Source of the DNA: Pelomonas sp. SE-A7
GTDB lineage: Bacteria; Pseudomonadota; Gammaproteobacteria; Burkholderiales; Burkholderiaceae_C
Direction of reading: 5' to 3'
Length of the DNA: 64,000 bases
Assembly (NCBI RefSeq): GCF_030345705.1
Contig: NZ_JAUASW010000002.1
Span: 62,001-126,000, forward strand
Shown: positions 32,958 to 42,499 of the stretch, one piece after another
Layout: the number at the start of each line of letters is the position of its first letter
Numbering within the stretch: the first letter of the stretch is position 1
Notes under the pieces: model-generated
The model's database searches: none
The model's input: only the letters and a program-made list of their open reading frames with translations
What the model was told of the DNA's origin: nothing
Translations under genes and position numbers: made by a program

Positions 32958-33003
32958 ATTCGTAATGCGAAGGTCGGGAGTTCGACTCTCTTCATCGGCA
33001 CCA
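32958..33003 (+). repeat. attR, 46-bp direct repeat (displaced tRNA-Thr 3' half)
   Basis: A perfect copy of 23537-23582, including the CCA end, but without a tRNA 5' half. It marks the right junction. Beyond it the host terminator of the tRNA (33015-33045) is retained. Confidence 0.92.
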
Positions 33004-33014
33004 ACACTGGACAA

Positions 33015-33045
33015 GGGCCTGACGCAAGTCAGGCCCTTTTTCTTT
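33015..33045 (+). terminator. Intrinsic terminator beyond attR
   Basis: GGGCCTGAC GCAA GTCAGGCCC forms a perfect 9-bp stem with a 4-nt loop and is followed by TTTTTCTTT. It is probably the original terminator of tRNA-Thr, now separated from the gene by the element. Confidence 0.9.
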
Positions 33046-33108
33046 GCTTGCACGGCGGGTCGCCCTACCATTGCCCATCGCCTCCGCGCATCACCTCAAG
33101 GACCGGCC

Positions 33109-33288
33109 ATGGAAGTCTCATCCGCCACCGCCAAGCCCGTGCAGGCCGCGGCTCCCGAGCAATCAAAGCCGGTGCGTGAATCCAAGCCGCAGCAAGCCGA
33201 ACAGGCCAAGCCGGCCGAGCCGCCGCCCAAGCCCAGCATCAGCGCCGAAGGAAAGCCGACCGGCCAGATCATCAACGAACGGGCCTGA
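33109..33288 (+). CDS. Small Pro/Lys/Ala-rich protein, 59 residues
   Basis: An ORF with AAGGA 6 nt before its ATG. The product is low-complexity (many P, K, A, Q, E), starts MEVSSATAKPVQ and ends GQIINERA. The composition could reflect a disordered tail or only the host's codon bias, so it is a weak call. It is convergent with the histidine kinase gene, whose stop lies 13 nt beyond. The function is unknown. Confidence 0.4.
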   Translation: MEVSSATAKPVQAAAPEQSKPVRESKPQQAEQAKPAEPPPKPSISAEGKPTGQIINERA

Positions 33289-33301
33289 GCCAGCCCGCCG
33301 C

Positions 33302-34762
33302 TCAGGCCGCGTCCACGGCCTCGGCCTCGTTGCGCTCCGGCGCGCGCCGCGGCAGCTGCATGGTGAAGCGCGTGCCTTCGCTCAGCGCCGAATGCACCTG
33401 CAGCTGGCCGCCCAGGATGACGGTGACCAGGTTCAGCGTGATCGTCAGCCCGAGGCCTGAACCGCCCTGCCCCAGCCGCGTGGTGAAGAAGGGGTCGAAG
33501 ATCTTGTCCAGCGCTTCTTCCGGGATGCCACCCCCGTTGTCCTCGACGACCAGCTCGAAGCGCTCGTCGTCCAGCGGCCGACCCAGCACGCGGACCCGGC
33601 CATCGGCCCGGTCGCCAACGCCGTGCAGCAGCGCGTTCTGCACCAGATTGGCAATCACCTGGCCCAGCGGGCCGGGATAGCCATCACATTCGATGCCCGG
33701 CTCGATCTGGGCTTGCACCTCGGCATGGCCCTTGCCGAAGCTGGGCCGCATCGAGCGAAGCAGCTCGCTCACCATTTCGTCCAGCATGAAGCCGCGGCGC
33801 CGTTCCGAACTCTGGTCCACGGCCACCTGCTTGAAGCCGGCCACCAGCTCGGCGGCCCGCTGGGTCGAGCGGGCCAGCAGGTCGGAGCTCTCGAATGAAA
33901 GATCGACAAAGGCGCGCAGCTCGGCCTTGCGCAGATGGCCCTGCTCCAGCTTGCGGCCGAACTCGCCGGCCGCCTCGCGCAAGGTGCTGGCGGTCAGCGC
34001 CGCATTGCCAATCGGCGTATTCAACTCATGGGCGACGCCCGCCACGAGCTTGCCCAGGCCGGCCACCTTTTGCCCACGCACCAGCTCGACCCGGGCCTGG
34101 TCCAGCGTGACCATGGCCTGGCGCAGTTCCTCATTGGCCTGGCTCAGTTCCTCGGTGCGACGGGCCACGCGTTCTTCCAGCGTGTGCTGGTGGTCGGCGA
34201 GCAGGCGCAGCAACCGGGTCAGGATGTAGGAAACATAGGTGGCCACCACGCTGCAGAAGGCGATCACCACCAGGCTGGTGACCACGTCCAACGGGTTGTC
34301 GTCGACGAGGCCCAGGAAGGGTGTGCCGCGCACCTGATGGGTCAGCGTGGCATAGGCCACGACGCCGACGCAGGCCATGCCGGCCAGGCAGAACAGCGCC
34401 GTCTGCCGCGGCCGCGACACCACCGAGAACGCGAGCATGCCCGCCGGGAATACCAGCATGGCCGAATCGAACGTGCCCAGGGCCAGCAGCGACAGCGCCG
34501 TGGGAACGGCCAGGAATTGCACGCCCAGCAGCAGCCCGGCCAGCATCGGACGACGGGCCAGGGCCAGGCCGATGGAGACCAGGCTCAGCAGGGCACTGGT
34601 CAGGGCGGCAGTGAGCGCCGGCGTGGCCATCCGCGAGCCCACGACCAGCAGCAGGATGGCCAGCAGGTTGGCGCCCTGGATGGACACGAGGGCGCGGCGC
34701 CGGTAGCGCGCCACCTCCTGGTCCAGGTCCAGCGCATGGGTCGCCCCGAGGACCCGGTTCAT
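33302..34762 (-). CDS. Membrane sensor histidine kinase, related to the one at 9146
   Basis: The 486-residue kinase has six or so N-terminal helices (residues ~25-195), a coiled coil (EERVARRTEELSQANEELRQ), and the phospho-acceptor His in GVAHELNTPIGNAALTAS. The ATPase domain has an N box (NLVQNALLHGV), G1 (VEDNGGGIPEEAL), FDPFF, and G2 (GQGGSGLGLTITLN). No PAS domain, receiver or partner regulator is present. It resembles the HK at 9146-10978 in the phospho-box and the PGPLGQV segment, so the two are probably paralogous orphan kinases. Confidence 0.9.
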   Translation of the reverse strand: MNRVLGATHALDLDQEVARYRRRALVSIQGANLLAILLLVVGSRMATPALTAALTSALLSLVSIGLALARRPMLAGLLLGVQFLAVPTALSLLALGTFDSAMLVFPAGMLAFSVVSRPRQTALFCLAGMACVGVVAYATLTHQVRGTPFLGLVDDNPLDVVTSLVVIAFCSVVATYVSYILTRLLRLLADHQHTLEERVARRTEELSQANEELRQAMVTLDQARVELVRGQKVAGLGKLVAGVAHELNTPIGNAALTASTLREAAGEFGRKLEQGHLRKAELRAFVDLSFESSDLLARSTQRAAELVAGFKQVAVDQSSERRRGFMLDEMVSELLRSMRPSFGKGHAEVQAQIEPGIECDGYPGPLGQVIANLVQNALLHGVGDRADGRVRVLGRPLDDERFELVVEDNGGGIPEEALDKIFDPFFTTRLGQGGSGLGLTITLNLVTVILGGQLQVHSALSEGTRFTMQLPRRAPERNEAEAVDAA

Positions 34763-34939
34763 GGGCCCCCCTGTTCAATGACAAGGCTATGCAACAGCGC
34801 TTGCGGTGCCATGGTCGGATTGGAAGACGGGTGCCCCGATTCTGCCGATGGCTGGGCAATGCGCGTGCCGTCTCTCGTCAAGTTCCTCACGACAACATCG
34901 CTTACGCAACAGGACCGGGTCGCCAGCAGCAGCCAGTCG

Positions 34940-35689
34940 CTAGCGAGCAAAGAACAGCGCCGTCATCCCCAGGCCGGTGGCGATCACCAGACCGCGCACC
35001 GAGCTCGCCGGCAGGCGCCGGGCCACGCGGGCACCGGCCCAGCCGCCAAGCGTGGCCGCCACCATCATCAGCAGCCCCTGGCGCCAGGCGATGGCGCCGG
35101 CCGCGACGAAGGCCAGCACCGACAGCAGCGAAAGCACCAGCGAGGCCAGGTTCTTCAGCGCATTGACCCGGTCCAGCCGGCTTTCGCCGCTGAGCAGGTA
35201 GAGCGCCATCAAGAGAATGCCCAGGCCGCCGTTGAAGTAGCCGCCGTAGACAGCCACCGCCAGCAGGCCCGGCTCGCGCCAGCGTGCCAGGTCTTGCCCG
35301 GCGCCCAGCGTCCGCTGCAGCCAGGGGCCGAGGGCGAACAGGACGGTGGCGAACAGCAGCAGCCAGGGCACCAGGCCCGAGAACAATCGGCCGGGCGTGA
35401 CGAGCAAGAGGCCGGCGCCGACAAGGCCGCCCGCCGCGGCGATCAGGGATTCACGCAGCAGTCGCGAACGCGGCAACTCGGCCAGTTCGGCGCGAAAGCC
35501 CAGGGTGCTGCCCAGGTAGCCCGGACTCACCGCCAGGGCGCTCGTGGCATTGGCCTGGATGGGCGGCACGCCGGCATAGACCAGGGCCGGAAACGTCAGG
35601 AAGCTGCCGCCGCCGGCGATGGCGTTGAGCACGCCGGCACCGAAGGCCGCGGCCGAGAGAAGCAGGACCTCAGCGGCCGGAGGCAGCAT
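34940..35689 (-). CDS. TauE/SafE family membrane transporter
   Basis: A 249-residue protein with about eight hydrophobic helices. AFGAGVLNAIAGGGSFLTFP is the N-terminal TauE/SafE signature, repeated as a weaker second half (GGYFNGGLGILLMALYLL). Members export sulfite, sulfoacetate or similar organic anions by proton-linked transport; the substrate here is unknown. Its start overlaps the end of the kdgR-like gene by 20 nt, so it is the last gene of the pectin operon and could handle an acid related to pectin catabolism. Confidence 0.85.
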   Translation of the reverse strand: MLPPAAEVLLLSAAAFGAGVLNAIAGGGSFLTFPALVYAGVPPIQANATSALAVSPGYLGSTLGFRAELAELPRSRLLRESLIAAAGGLVGAGLLLVTPGRLFSGLVPWLLLFATVLFALGPWLQRTLGAGQDLARWREPGLLAVAVYGGYFNGGLGILLMALYLLSGESRLDRVNALKNLASLVLSLLSVLAFVAAGAIAWRQGLLMMVAATLGGWAGARVARRLPASSVRGLVIATGLGMTALFFAR

Positions 35690-36488
35690 CCAGCGGGAAG
35701 CGCGAGCAGCCCAGGCGGGCCGAGATGTCGCGGCTGGCGTCCTGCAGGAACTTGACGATCTCGGGCTGCTTGGCCTCGTCGAAGCGGAAGGTCGGGAAGC
35801 TGACGCTCATGCCGGCGATGGGCTGGCCCAGCCGGTCGAAGATGGGCACGCCCAGGCAGCGGATGTGGTCGTCGAACTCCTCGCGGTCCTCGCCGAAGCC
35901 CTGGGCCCGCACCCGGTCCAGCTCGGCCAGGTAGGCCGGCAGCTCGACGATGGTCTTGTCGCGGAAGCGCTTGAACTCCGCACCGGCCAGCACGCGGTCG
36001 CGGCGCTCGGGATGCTCCCAGGCCATCAGCACCTTGCCGATGGCGGTGCAATGCAGCGGCGCCCGGCGGCCGACGCGCGAATACATGCCCAGCATGTGGC
36101 GCGAATCGACCTTGTGGACATAGATGATCTCGGAGTCGATCAGGGTGCCCAGGTGGACCGTTTCGCCGGTGGCGTCGGCCAGCATCTGCATGTGGTGCTT
36201 GGCCAGGTCGATCAGGTCGGGGTACTGCAGGGCCTTGGCGCCCAGTTCGAAGGCCTTCATGGTCAGGCCGTAGCGTTCGCTGCCGGATTCCTGGCGCACA
36301 TAGCCCAGGGTCATCATGGTCTGCAGGAAGCGGTAGACCGTGGCCTTGGGCATGGCCAGCCGGACCGAGAGCTCGGAGATGCCGGTGTCGCGCTGCTCGG
36401 ACAGGGCTTGCAGGATGGCAAACACCTTGAGCACCGCCGCCACCGACTCCGGCTGCTGCTTGCTGACATCAATCGAATCGTCGTCCAT
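35670..36488 (-). CDS. kdgR: IclR family repressor, KdgR-like
   Basis: A 272-residue regulator. The N-terminal winged helix spans VFAILQALSEQRDTGISELS, VRLAMPKATVYRFLQTM and YVRQESGSERYGL. The C-terminal IclR effector domain has the inducer-binding GETVHLGTLIDSEIIYVHKV and GMSVSFPTFRF segments. In this locus it is most plausibly the KdgR repressor that releases DNA on binding 2-keto-3-deoxygluconate. It sits at the end of the pectin run, and a KdgR-type palindrome is present at 45289-45303. The symbol is given by context and family. Confidence 0.8.
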   Translation of the reverse strand: MDDDSIDVSKQQPESVAAVLKVFAILQALSEQRDTGISELSVRLAMPKATVYRFLQTMMTLGYVRQESGSERYGLTMKAFELGAKALQYPDLIDLAKHHMQMLADATGETVHLGTLIDSEIIYVHKVDSRHMLGMYSRVGRRAPLHCTAIGKVLMAWEHPERRDRVLAGAEFKRFRDKTIVELPAYLAELDRVRAQGFGEDREEFDDHIRCLGVPIFDRLGQPIAGMSVSFPTFRFDEAKQPEIVKFLQDASRDISARLGCSRFPLDAASGR

Positions 36489-36545
36489 TCCGGGCTTCTC
36501 TTGTTCTGAAGTTTCTGAGCTGGCGTTTCAACAAATCCGGATTGT

Positions 36546-38867
36546 CTACCAACGGCCGGCACCGGCCCCGGCGCGCACCCGCGCCGCCACCTGATCGGCC
36601 GGGTCGATGCCGCCATGCAGCCGGGGCTGCCAGCCGACGTCGCCGCTGATCGCCTCGCTGCGGCCGGCGTTGACGGCACCCAGCAGATCGACCGGCTGAC
36701 CGTTCAAGAGCGAGCCGCTGTCGTGGAAGCGCTGGCCCTTGAGCACGCGCACGATCTGCGAAGCGGGAATGGAAGCCGGCAGCTCCCACACATTGTTCTG
36801 GCTGTAGAGCCGCGAGTCCTGGCCCACGCCCAGCGAATAGCCGTAGCGGTAGGCCACATCGTCGCGGCCGACGAAGAGGTTGTTGTAGACATGGACCTGG
36901 CCGAAGCGCACCCGCGGCGTGCGCTCCATCACCTGCTCCCACAGGTTGTGATGGAAGCTCACGCGCAGCTTGCCCTCGTCCAGTTTCTGGCTGTCGCTGC
37001 TGCCCACCAGGTTGGTCTTGTCATGCTGGCGGAACACGTTCCAGGAGACCGTGACCAGATCGCTCTGCTGGGTGATGTCCAGCAGGCCGTCGTGGTGCTG
37101 CATCGGCCGGCCGAAGGCGATGCGCTCGGCCTGGTCGGGCCGCGCGCCATCGTCAAAAGTGCAGTGGTCAATCCAGACCCGCGTGGCGCGGCGCAGCGTG
37201 ATCGTGTCGTAGTCCGAGTTCCACTCGCCGTTGGCGTTGTCCTTGGGGTCCCAGGCCGGGAACTGGTCGTAGGCATCGGCCAGGTGCAGGTGGCGGACGA
37301 TGATGTTCTCGACGCCGTCCAGCATCAGGCCGCCATTGAAGAAGCCAGCGCCCGGCGCGATACCAATCAGCGTGGTGTTGGACGGGATGCGCAGCATCAC
37401 CCGCTCGGCCTGGCGCTTGCTGGAGCGCTTGCGGGCCTCTTCCTGCGGGCCTTCCAGCGGCTTCTTGCCCCAGGTCTTGGGGTCGTAGTCGCGCAGATAG
37501 GCCTCGAAGTCGAAGGCCGGGTCGCGGAAATCCTCGTAACCGAGCGGACGGCCCTGGTCGTCACTGCTCAGGTCGATGCGGGCCTTGAGCTTGATGATCT
37601 TGGGCTTGCCGCCCAGGGCCAGCGCGGCCGTCAGTTCGGCGCGGTTGCTGACCTCGAACACATGCTCGGCCATGGCGGCAGAGCCGCCGCTGGTGCCCAG
37701 GCCAGCGGCGGCCCAGCCGTCGTTCTCGGCCAGGCGCTCGCGCGCCGGGTCGATCTGCTGCCGGTTGTTGAATTCATGCAGGCGGTTGGCCTGCCCGCCG
37801 CTGGCCGAGAACGGCCGGCGCGAGGTCGAGGCCGACCACGGGCCCAGGTGCGGACCCAGCTCGCTGTCGCGTATCAGGGCCTGGCCATTGGGCGAGACGC
37901 CGGCCTGCCACTGGCCCTTGGGCACGCCGGCATCCCAGGCGCGGCCCAGCGCCGCCGACCCGGCAGCCAGGCCGGCATCGCCCAGCAGGCGGCTGCCTGT
38001 CACCAGGAATCCCCGCGCCTGGCCGGGCGCCGTGCTGGGCGCCAGCACGATGCCGCCCTCGCCCGGCGTGCGGCGGCCGGCGCGGCTCTGGATCACGCTG
38101 GCTTCGATCACCAGCGTGGCATTGCCGAAGATGAAGTCCACGTCACCGGCGATCAGGCTGCGCCCCACGTAGACCCGCGACGCCCCCTGGGCGCGGGCCC
38201 GGGCATAAAAGGTGTCCTGGTGGCCGAGCAGCCGCACCGATTCCAGCTGGATGCGGTCGCCCTCGGTCATCAGGGCCACGGCCTGGGCACCGCCCGATTC
38301 GGCCACGGCCGGCGGATAGCCCTGGCCGGCCCGCACCGCGTCCATCGCGTCATTGGCCACGGTCAGGTGCGCCAGCTCGGCCGCATCGCTGAACAGGCCG
38401 AAGGTGGCGCTGCCCGCGGTGCCATAGGTCGTGGCCGCGGCGTTGGGCAGACAGGCATTCGCGGCCGCGCCCACCGCCTTGGGCTCGCCGGCGAAATGAC
38501 CAGCCACGATGACGACGGCCGCCGGGTCATCCGGGCGGCCGTAGAGAGTGAACGCTGCCTTGTCTCGGATGCAGAGCTGCTCGCGGTACTGGCCCGGCTT
38601 CATCTGGATGTAATAACGCCGATTAGACGCATCCTTGGCGGGCAGCGCATTCAGCGCCGACTGCAACGTCTTGTGCGTGCCGCTGCCGTCAAGCGCCACG
38701 ACGAAGTCCGGCTTCCAGGCGCGAGCGTCACCCAGCGGCTGCGGCTGCCAGTCGCCCAGGTAGTCGGCTACTTGATTGCGGGCGGCCGTGGCAGCGTCCA
38801 TCTGCGGGCGCTCCTGCGCCATGGCGAGGCCACCGACCAGCATCAGCGCAAGCAGCCCTGCCCTCAT
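36546..38867 (-). CDS. Bifunctional pectin methylesterase (CE8)-pectate lyase (PL1) fusion
   Basis: The 773-residue secreted protein begins with a signal peptide (LLALMLVGGLAMAQ). Residues ~50-370 are a CE8 pectin methylesterase beta-helix with HQDTFY (catalytic D218), GDVDFIFG (D242/D244) and LGRAWD in place of the usual LGRPW. Residues ~400-755 are a PL1 pectate lyase: VWIDHCTFDDG, HHDGLLDIT, and ERTPRVR (catalytic R649 of R-x-P-x-x-R). The lyase requires demethylated galacturonan, so esterase and lyase are joined in one chain. The stop codon (38864-38867 overlap) is coupled to ogl. Confidence 0.92.
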   Translation of the reverse strand: MRAGLLALMLVGGLAMAQERPQMDAATAARNQVADYLGDWQPQPLGDARAWKPDFVVALDGSGTHKTLQSALNALPAKDASNRRYYIQMKPGQYREQLCIRDKAAFTLYGRPDDPAAVVIVAGHFAGEPKAVGAAANACLPNAAATTYGTAGSATFGLFSDAAELAHLTVANDAMDAVRAGQGYPPAVAESGGAQAVALMTEGDRIQLESVRLLGHQDTFYARARAQGASRVYVGRSLIAGDVDFIFGNATLVIEASVIQSRAGRRTPGEGGIVLAPSTAPGQARGFLVTGSRLLGDAGLAAGSAALGRAWDAGVPKGQWQAGVSPNGQALIRDSELGPHLGPWSASTSRRPFSASGGQANRLHEFNNRQQIDPARERLAENDGWAAAGLGTSGGSAAMAEHVFEVSNRAELTAALALGGKPKIIKLKARIDLSSDDQGRPLGYEDFRDPAFDFEAYLRDYDPKTWGKKPLEGPQEEARKRSSKRQAERVMLRIPSNTTLIGIAPGAGFFNGGLMLDGVENIIVRHLHLADAYDQFPAWDPKDNANGEWNSDYDTITLRRATRVWIDHCTFDDGARPDQAERIAFGRPMQHHDGLLDITQQSDLVTVSWNVFRQHDKTNLVGSSDSQKLDEGKLRVSFHHNLWEQVMERTPRVRFGQVHVYNNLFVGRDDVAYRYGYSLGVGQDSRLYSQNNVWELPASIPASQIVRVLKGQRFHDSGSLLNGQPVDLLGAVNAGRSEAISGDVGWQPRLHGGIDPADQVAARVRAGAGAGRW

Positions 38868-40027
38868 GCCACGTCCGCCAGGTAGAGAGCCGGCTCGCCC
38901 GGCTCCTTGTCGCAGCTGAACAGCACCTGCTTCTCGTCGGGCGTGAAACTGGGGTGGGGATGGGTGACCTGGCGGCTGTCCTTGTAGACACCCCAGCCGC
39001 TGTCGTGGCGGGCGATGGGCCGGGTGGTGCCGGCCTTGATGTCGAACAGGTGCAGATAGGGGTCGCCGGTCAGCATCTCGTTGCTGGCGCTGCTGTCGCC
39101 GCTGGCCTTGCCGCAGCCGTCGCCGACGATCAGCGTGCCGTCATGGTTGCTCATCAGATGCGAGCACGGCGGCATCGAGGTCAGCAGCTTGTTCTCCAGC
39201 GTGACCGGATCCAGGCTGTAGATCCAGCGCTCGGGCGAGCTGTGGTTGTAGCTGACGTAGATCATGGCGCTGCCGTCCGGCACCCAGAACTCATGCGTGC
39301 AGCTCTCGCCCTCGCTGTGCTCCTTGCCGCAGCGGCGGTTCGTGCCGTCCTCGTTGATGAACCACATGCGCGCGTCGATCAGGTCATGCGGACCCTCGTG
39401 GCAATAGGCCACGGTGTTGTCGTCGAAGGGCCGGTACTGCGGATGGCCCAGCCAACCGCGCTGCTCCAGGATGACGGTCTGCTTGCCGGTCGCGAGGTCC
39501 ACGCTGAACAAGCGGCAGCGCGGCTTCTGGTGGAACATCTCGTTGAACTTCTGCCAGGTGTTCAGCGGGAACCAGTCGTCCGCATGGATCTCGATGCCGA
39601 CCATCTTGGTGCAGGCGCTGTTGCTGACCCAGGTGCCATAGCCCACCCAGCCCTGCGGCACGGTGTAGACCACCTCTTCGGTGAGGTCGGCCAGGTTCAG
39701 GCGAATCAGCTGGCGCTCGGCCCGCACGAAGTACAGAAAGCGGTCGTCGGGCGACATGAAGCCGCCGAAGGTGTTCTCGCCGGCCTGGTCGGTCAGCTGG
39801 GTGGCGACCTGCGTCTCCAGGTCGAGCAGGTGGTAGTTCCAGTTGGGGCTGGGCTGAGGTCCGAACTCGGCGCCGAAGATCAGCTTCTTGCCGTCGTTGG
39901 TGAAGCACTTCTGATAGAAGTAATTGCGATGGCAGGTGACGTCCAGCGGCGTCAGCCGGGTGACGCGGGCGCCGGTGTCGGGGTCCTGGCGGGTTTCGAA
40001 CTTCAGCTGGCGTTGGGTCGCTTTCAT
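38864..40027 (-). CDS. ogl: Oligogalacturonate lyase (PL22)
   Basis: A 387-residue cytoplasmic seven-bladed beta-propeller. It starts MKATQRQLKFETRQDPDTGA with no signal peptide. The Ogl-typical blocks are CHRNYFYQKCFTNDGKKLIF, CHEGPHDLIDARMWFINEDG, SEGESCTHEFWVPDGSAMIY and HPHPSFTPDEKQVLF, and the conserved His residues that bind the Mn ion are present. It splits unsaturated digalacturonate into two monomers of 5-keto-4-deoxyuronate. It overlaps the pectate lyase fusion gene by 4 nt and follows the Tog-like importer. Confidence 0.93.
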   Translation of the reverse strand: MKATQRQLKFETRQDPDTGARVTRLTPLDVTCHRNYFYQKCFTNDGKKLIFGAEFGPQPSPNWNYHLLDLETQVATQLTDQAGENTFGGFMSPDDRFLYFVRAERQLIRLNLADLTEEVVYTVPQGWVGYGTWVSNSACTKMVGIEIHADDWFPLNTWQKFNEMFHQKPRCRLFSVDLATGKQTVILEQRGWLGHPQYRPFDDNTVAYCHEGPHDLIDARMWFINEDGTNRRCGKEHSEGESCTHEFWVPDGSAMIYVSYNHSSPERWIYSLDPVTLENKLLTSMPPCSHLMSNHDGTLIVGDGCGKASGDSSASNEMLTGDPYLHLFDIKAGTTRPIARHDSGWGVYKDSRQVTHPHPSFTPDEKQVLFSCDKEPGEPALYLADVA

Positions 40028-40040
40028 CGCTTGCTCACTG

Positions 40041-41339
40041 CTATTTGATTCGCTTCAAGAGGGCATTGCCCTCTTCGACCAGGCGGCGGGCCGCCTCCTG
40101 GTCCGTGGTCTTGCCGTAGGCGACGGTCTCGAAGACCTCGCGCATGAACTTGTGCAGCCGGGCATGCTCGAACAGCTTGGCCGGCACCGGCACCTGGCCG
40201 GCATCGCGCAACTGCTTGATCTGGTGGTGGGCCTGCAGCTCAAGCGCCGGCAGCTTCCTGGCCCGCTCCAGCGTCTCGAACTGCTGCTTCGCCGCCGGCA
40301 CGCCGCGGGTCTTGCCCAGCAGCTGGATGGCTTCCGGGTCGGTCAGCAGGAAGTTGATGAAGCGCGCCGCCACCTCGGGATGCTTGCAGTTGCGGCCCAT
40401 GGCCAGCATCACCGTCGGACGACCGAACATGCCGCTGCCGGCCGCGCCGGGCAGGCTCAGGAAGTCGCCCAGCACCAGCTTCTGCTGCTTGTCCAGCGTG
40501 GCATTGCGCAAGGGGATGGTCGAGTCCCAGGTGAAGTTGCCGGCCCAGTTGCCGACCACCCAGTCCTGCTGCTGCTCGGTGGGCTTCTCGGCGCCGCCCA
40601 GGGACGCGCGCAGCGGCAGCGGCGTGGCCACATGCTGGTCGATCAGCCGCTTGTAGAACTGCACCCATTCCAGCGCGGCGGCCGGGCTCATGGCCACGCG
40701 AGGTTCGCGCGGGTCCACATAGGGCATGCCGAACTTCTGCTGCACATAGGTCTGCGACAGCAGGATCATGTCGTAGAGCTCGCCGTCCAGCGGATAGGCC
40801 TGGTCGCCGAGCTTCTGCTTGAACACCGGGCCGGCGGCCAGCAGTTCGTCCCAAGTGCGGGGCAGGCCCAGACCGGCGCGCTCAAAGGCCTTCTCGTTCC
40901 AGAGGAAGACCCGGGCGGTGAAGGCCGAGGGCAAGGCGTTGAGCTTGCCTTCGACCCGGCCGGAATCGAGGTCCGAAGGCAGGAACTGGTCCAGCGCGAT
41001 GTGGCGGCGGTACTGCTCCAGGTCGGCAAAGCCGCTGCCGCGCTTGGAGAACATGGCCAGCCAGGCCCAGTTGATCTGCAGGATGTCGGGCTCGGAGCCG
41101 CCGGCGATCTGGGTGGTCAGCCGCTCCAGATAGCCGTTGAAGCCCATGTACTCGGCCTTGATGCGCAGGCCGGGGTTGAGCTTCTCGAAGGCCGCGATGG
41201 CCATGAGCGTGGCCTCGTGCCGCCCCGCCCCGCCCCACCAGGCGAAGCGCAAGACGGTCTCGCCGGAATTCGACCCCGAGCGCGAGCAGGCCGCCAGCGG
41301 CAGGCTGGCCAGCGCGGCGGTGAAGTTTCTTCGCTGCAT
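40041..41339 (-). CDS. togB: ABC transporter substrate-binding lipoprotein, TogB-like
   Basis: A 432-residue family-1 solute-binding protein. The N-terminus MQRRNFTAALASLPLAACSR has a lipobox (LAAC), so it is lipid-anchored at the inner membrane. The mature part has the sugar-binding FAWWGGAGRHEATLMAI start, and VMLAMGRNCKHPEVAARFIN, typical of the extracellular family 1. Its place between the ATPase and ogl genes identifies it as the oligogalacturonide-binding component. The gene starts 3 nt after the ATPase gene stop. Confidence 0.88.
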   Translation of the reverse strand: MQRRNFTAALASLPLAACSRSGSNSGETVLRFAWWGGAGRHEATLMAIAAFEKLNPGLRIKAEYMGFNGYLERLTTQIAGGSEPDILQINWAWLAMFSKRGSGFADLEQYRRHIALDQFLPSDLDSGRVEGKLNALPSAFTARVFLWNEKAFERAGLGLPRTWDELLAAGPVFKQKLGDQAYPLDGELYDMILLSQTYVQQKFGMPYVDPREPRVAMSPAAALEWVQFYKRLIDQHVATPLPLRASLGGAEKPTEQQQDWVVGNWAGNFTWDSTIPLRNATLDKQQKLVLGDFLSLPGAAGSGMFGRPTVMLAMGRNCKHPEVAARFINFLLTDPEAIQLLGKTRGVPAAKQQFETLERARKLPALELQAHHQIKQLRDAGQVPVPAKLFEHARLHKFMREVFETVAYGKTTDQEAARRLVEEGNALLKRIK

Positions 41340-41342
41340 GGC

Positions 41343-42479
<1,137 letters not shown>

Positions 42480-42499
42480 TGCTGTCTCCGAATCTTTTC

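Larger units (their letters stand above)
23537..33003. mobile_element. Integrative element inserted in the tRNA-Thr gene (~9.5 kb)
   Basis: The segment is bounded by perfect 46-bp direct repeats of the 3' half of tRNA-Thr (23537-23582 and 32958-33003). A tyrosine integrase lies next to the right repeat. Inside are an AlpA/excisionase-like HTH protein, a TOPRIM-plus-helicase primase, candidate origin repeats, an XRE regulator and several hypothetical genes. No capsid, tail, lysis, conjugation or transposase genes are present. It therefore resembles a satellite-like or mobilisable genomic island, not a complete phage or ICE. Base composition is lower in G+C than the flanks, most clearly at 23.76-23.93 kb and 30.5-31.6 kb. 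Confidence 0.88.

Noticed and set aside
23537..33003. Complete prophage or conjugative element
   Set aside because: No capsid, terminase, tail, lysis, relaxase or type IV secretion genes were seen.
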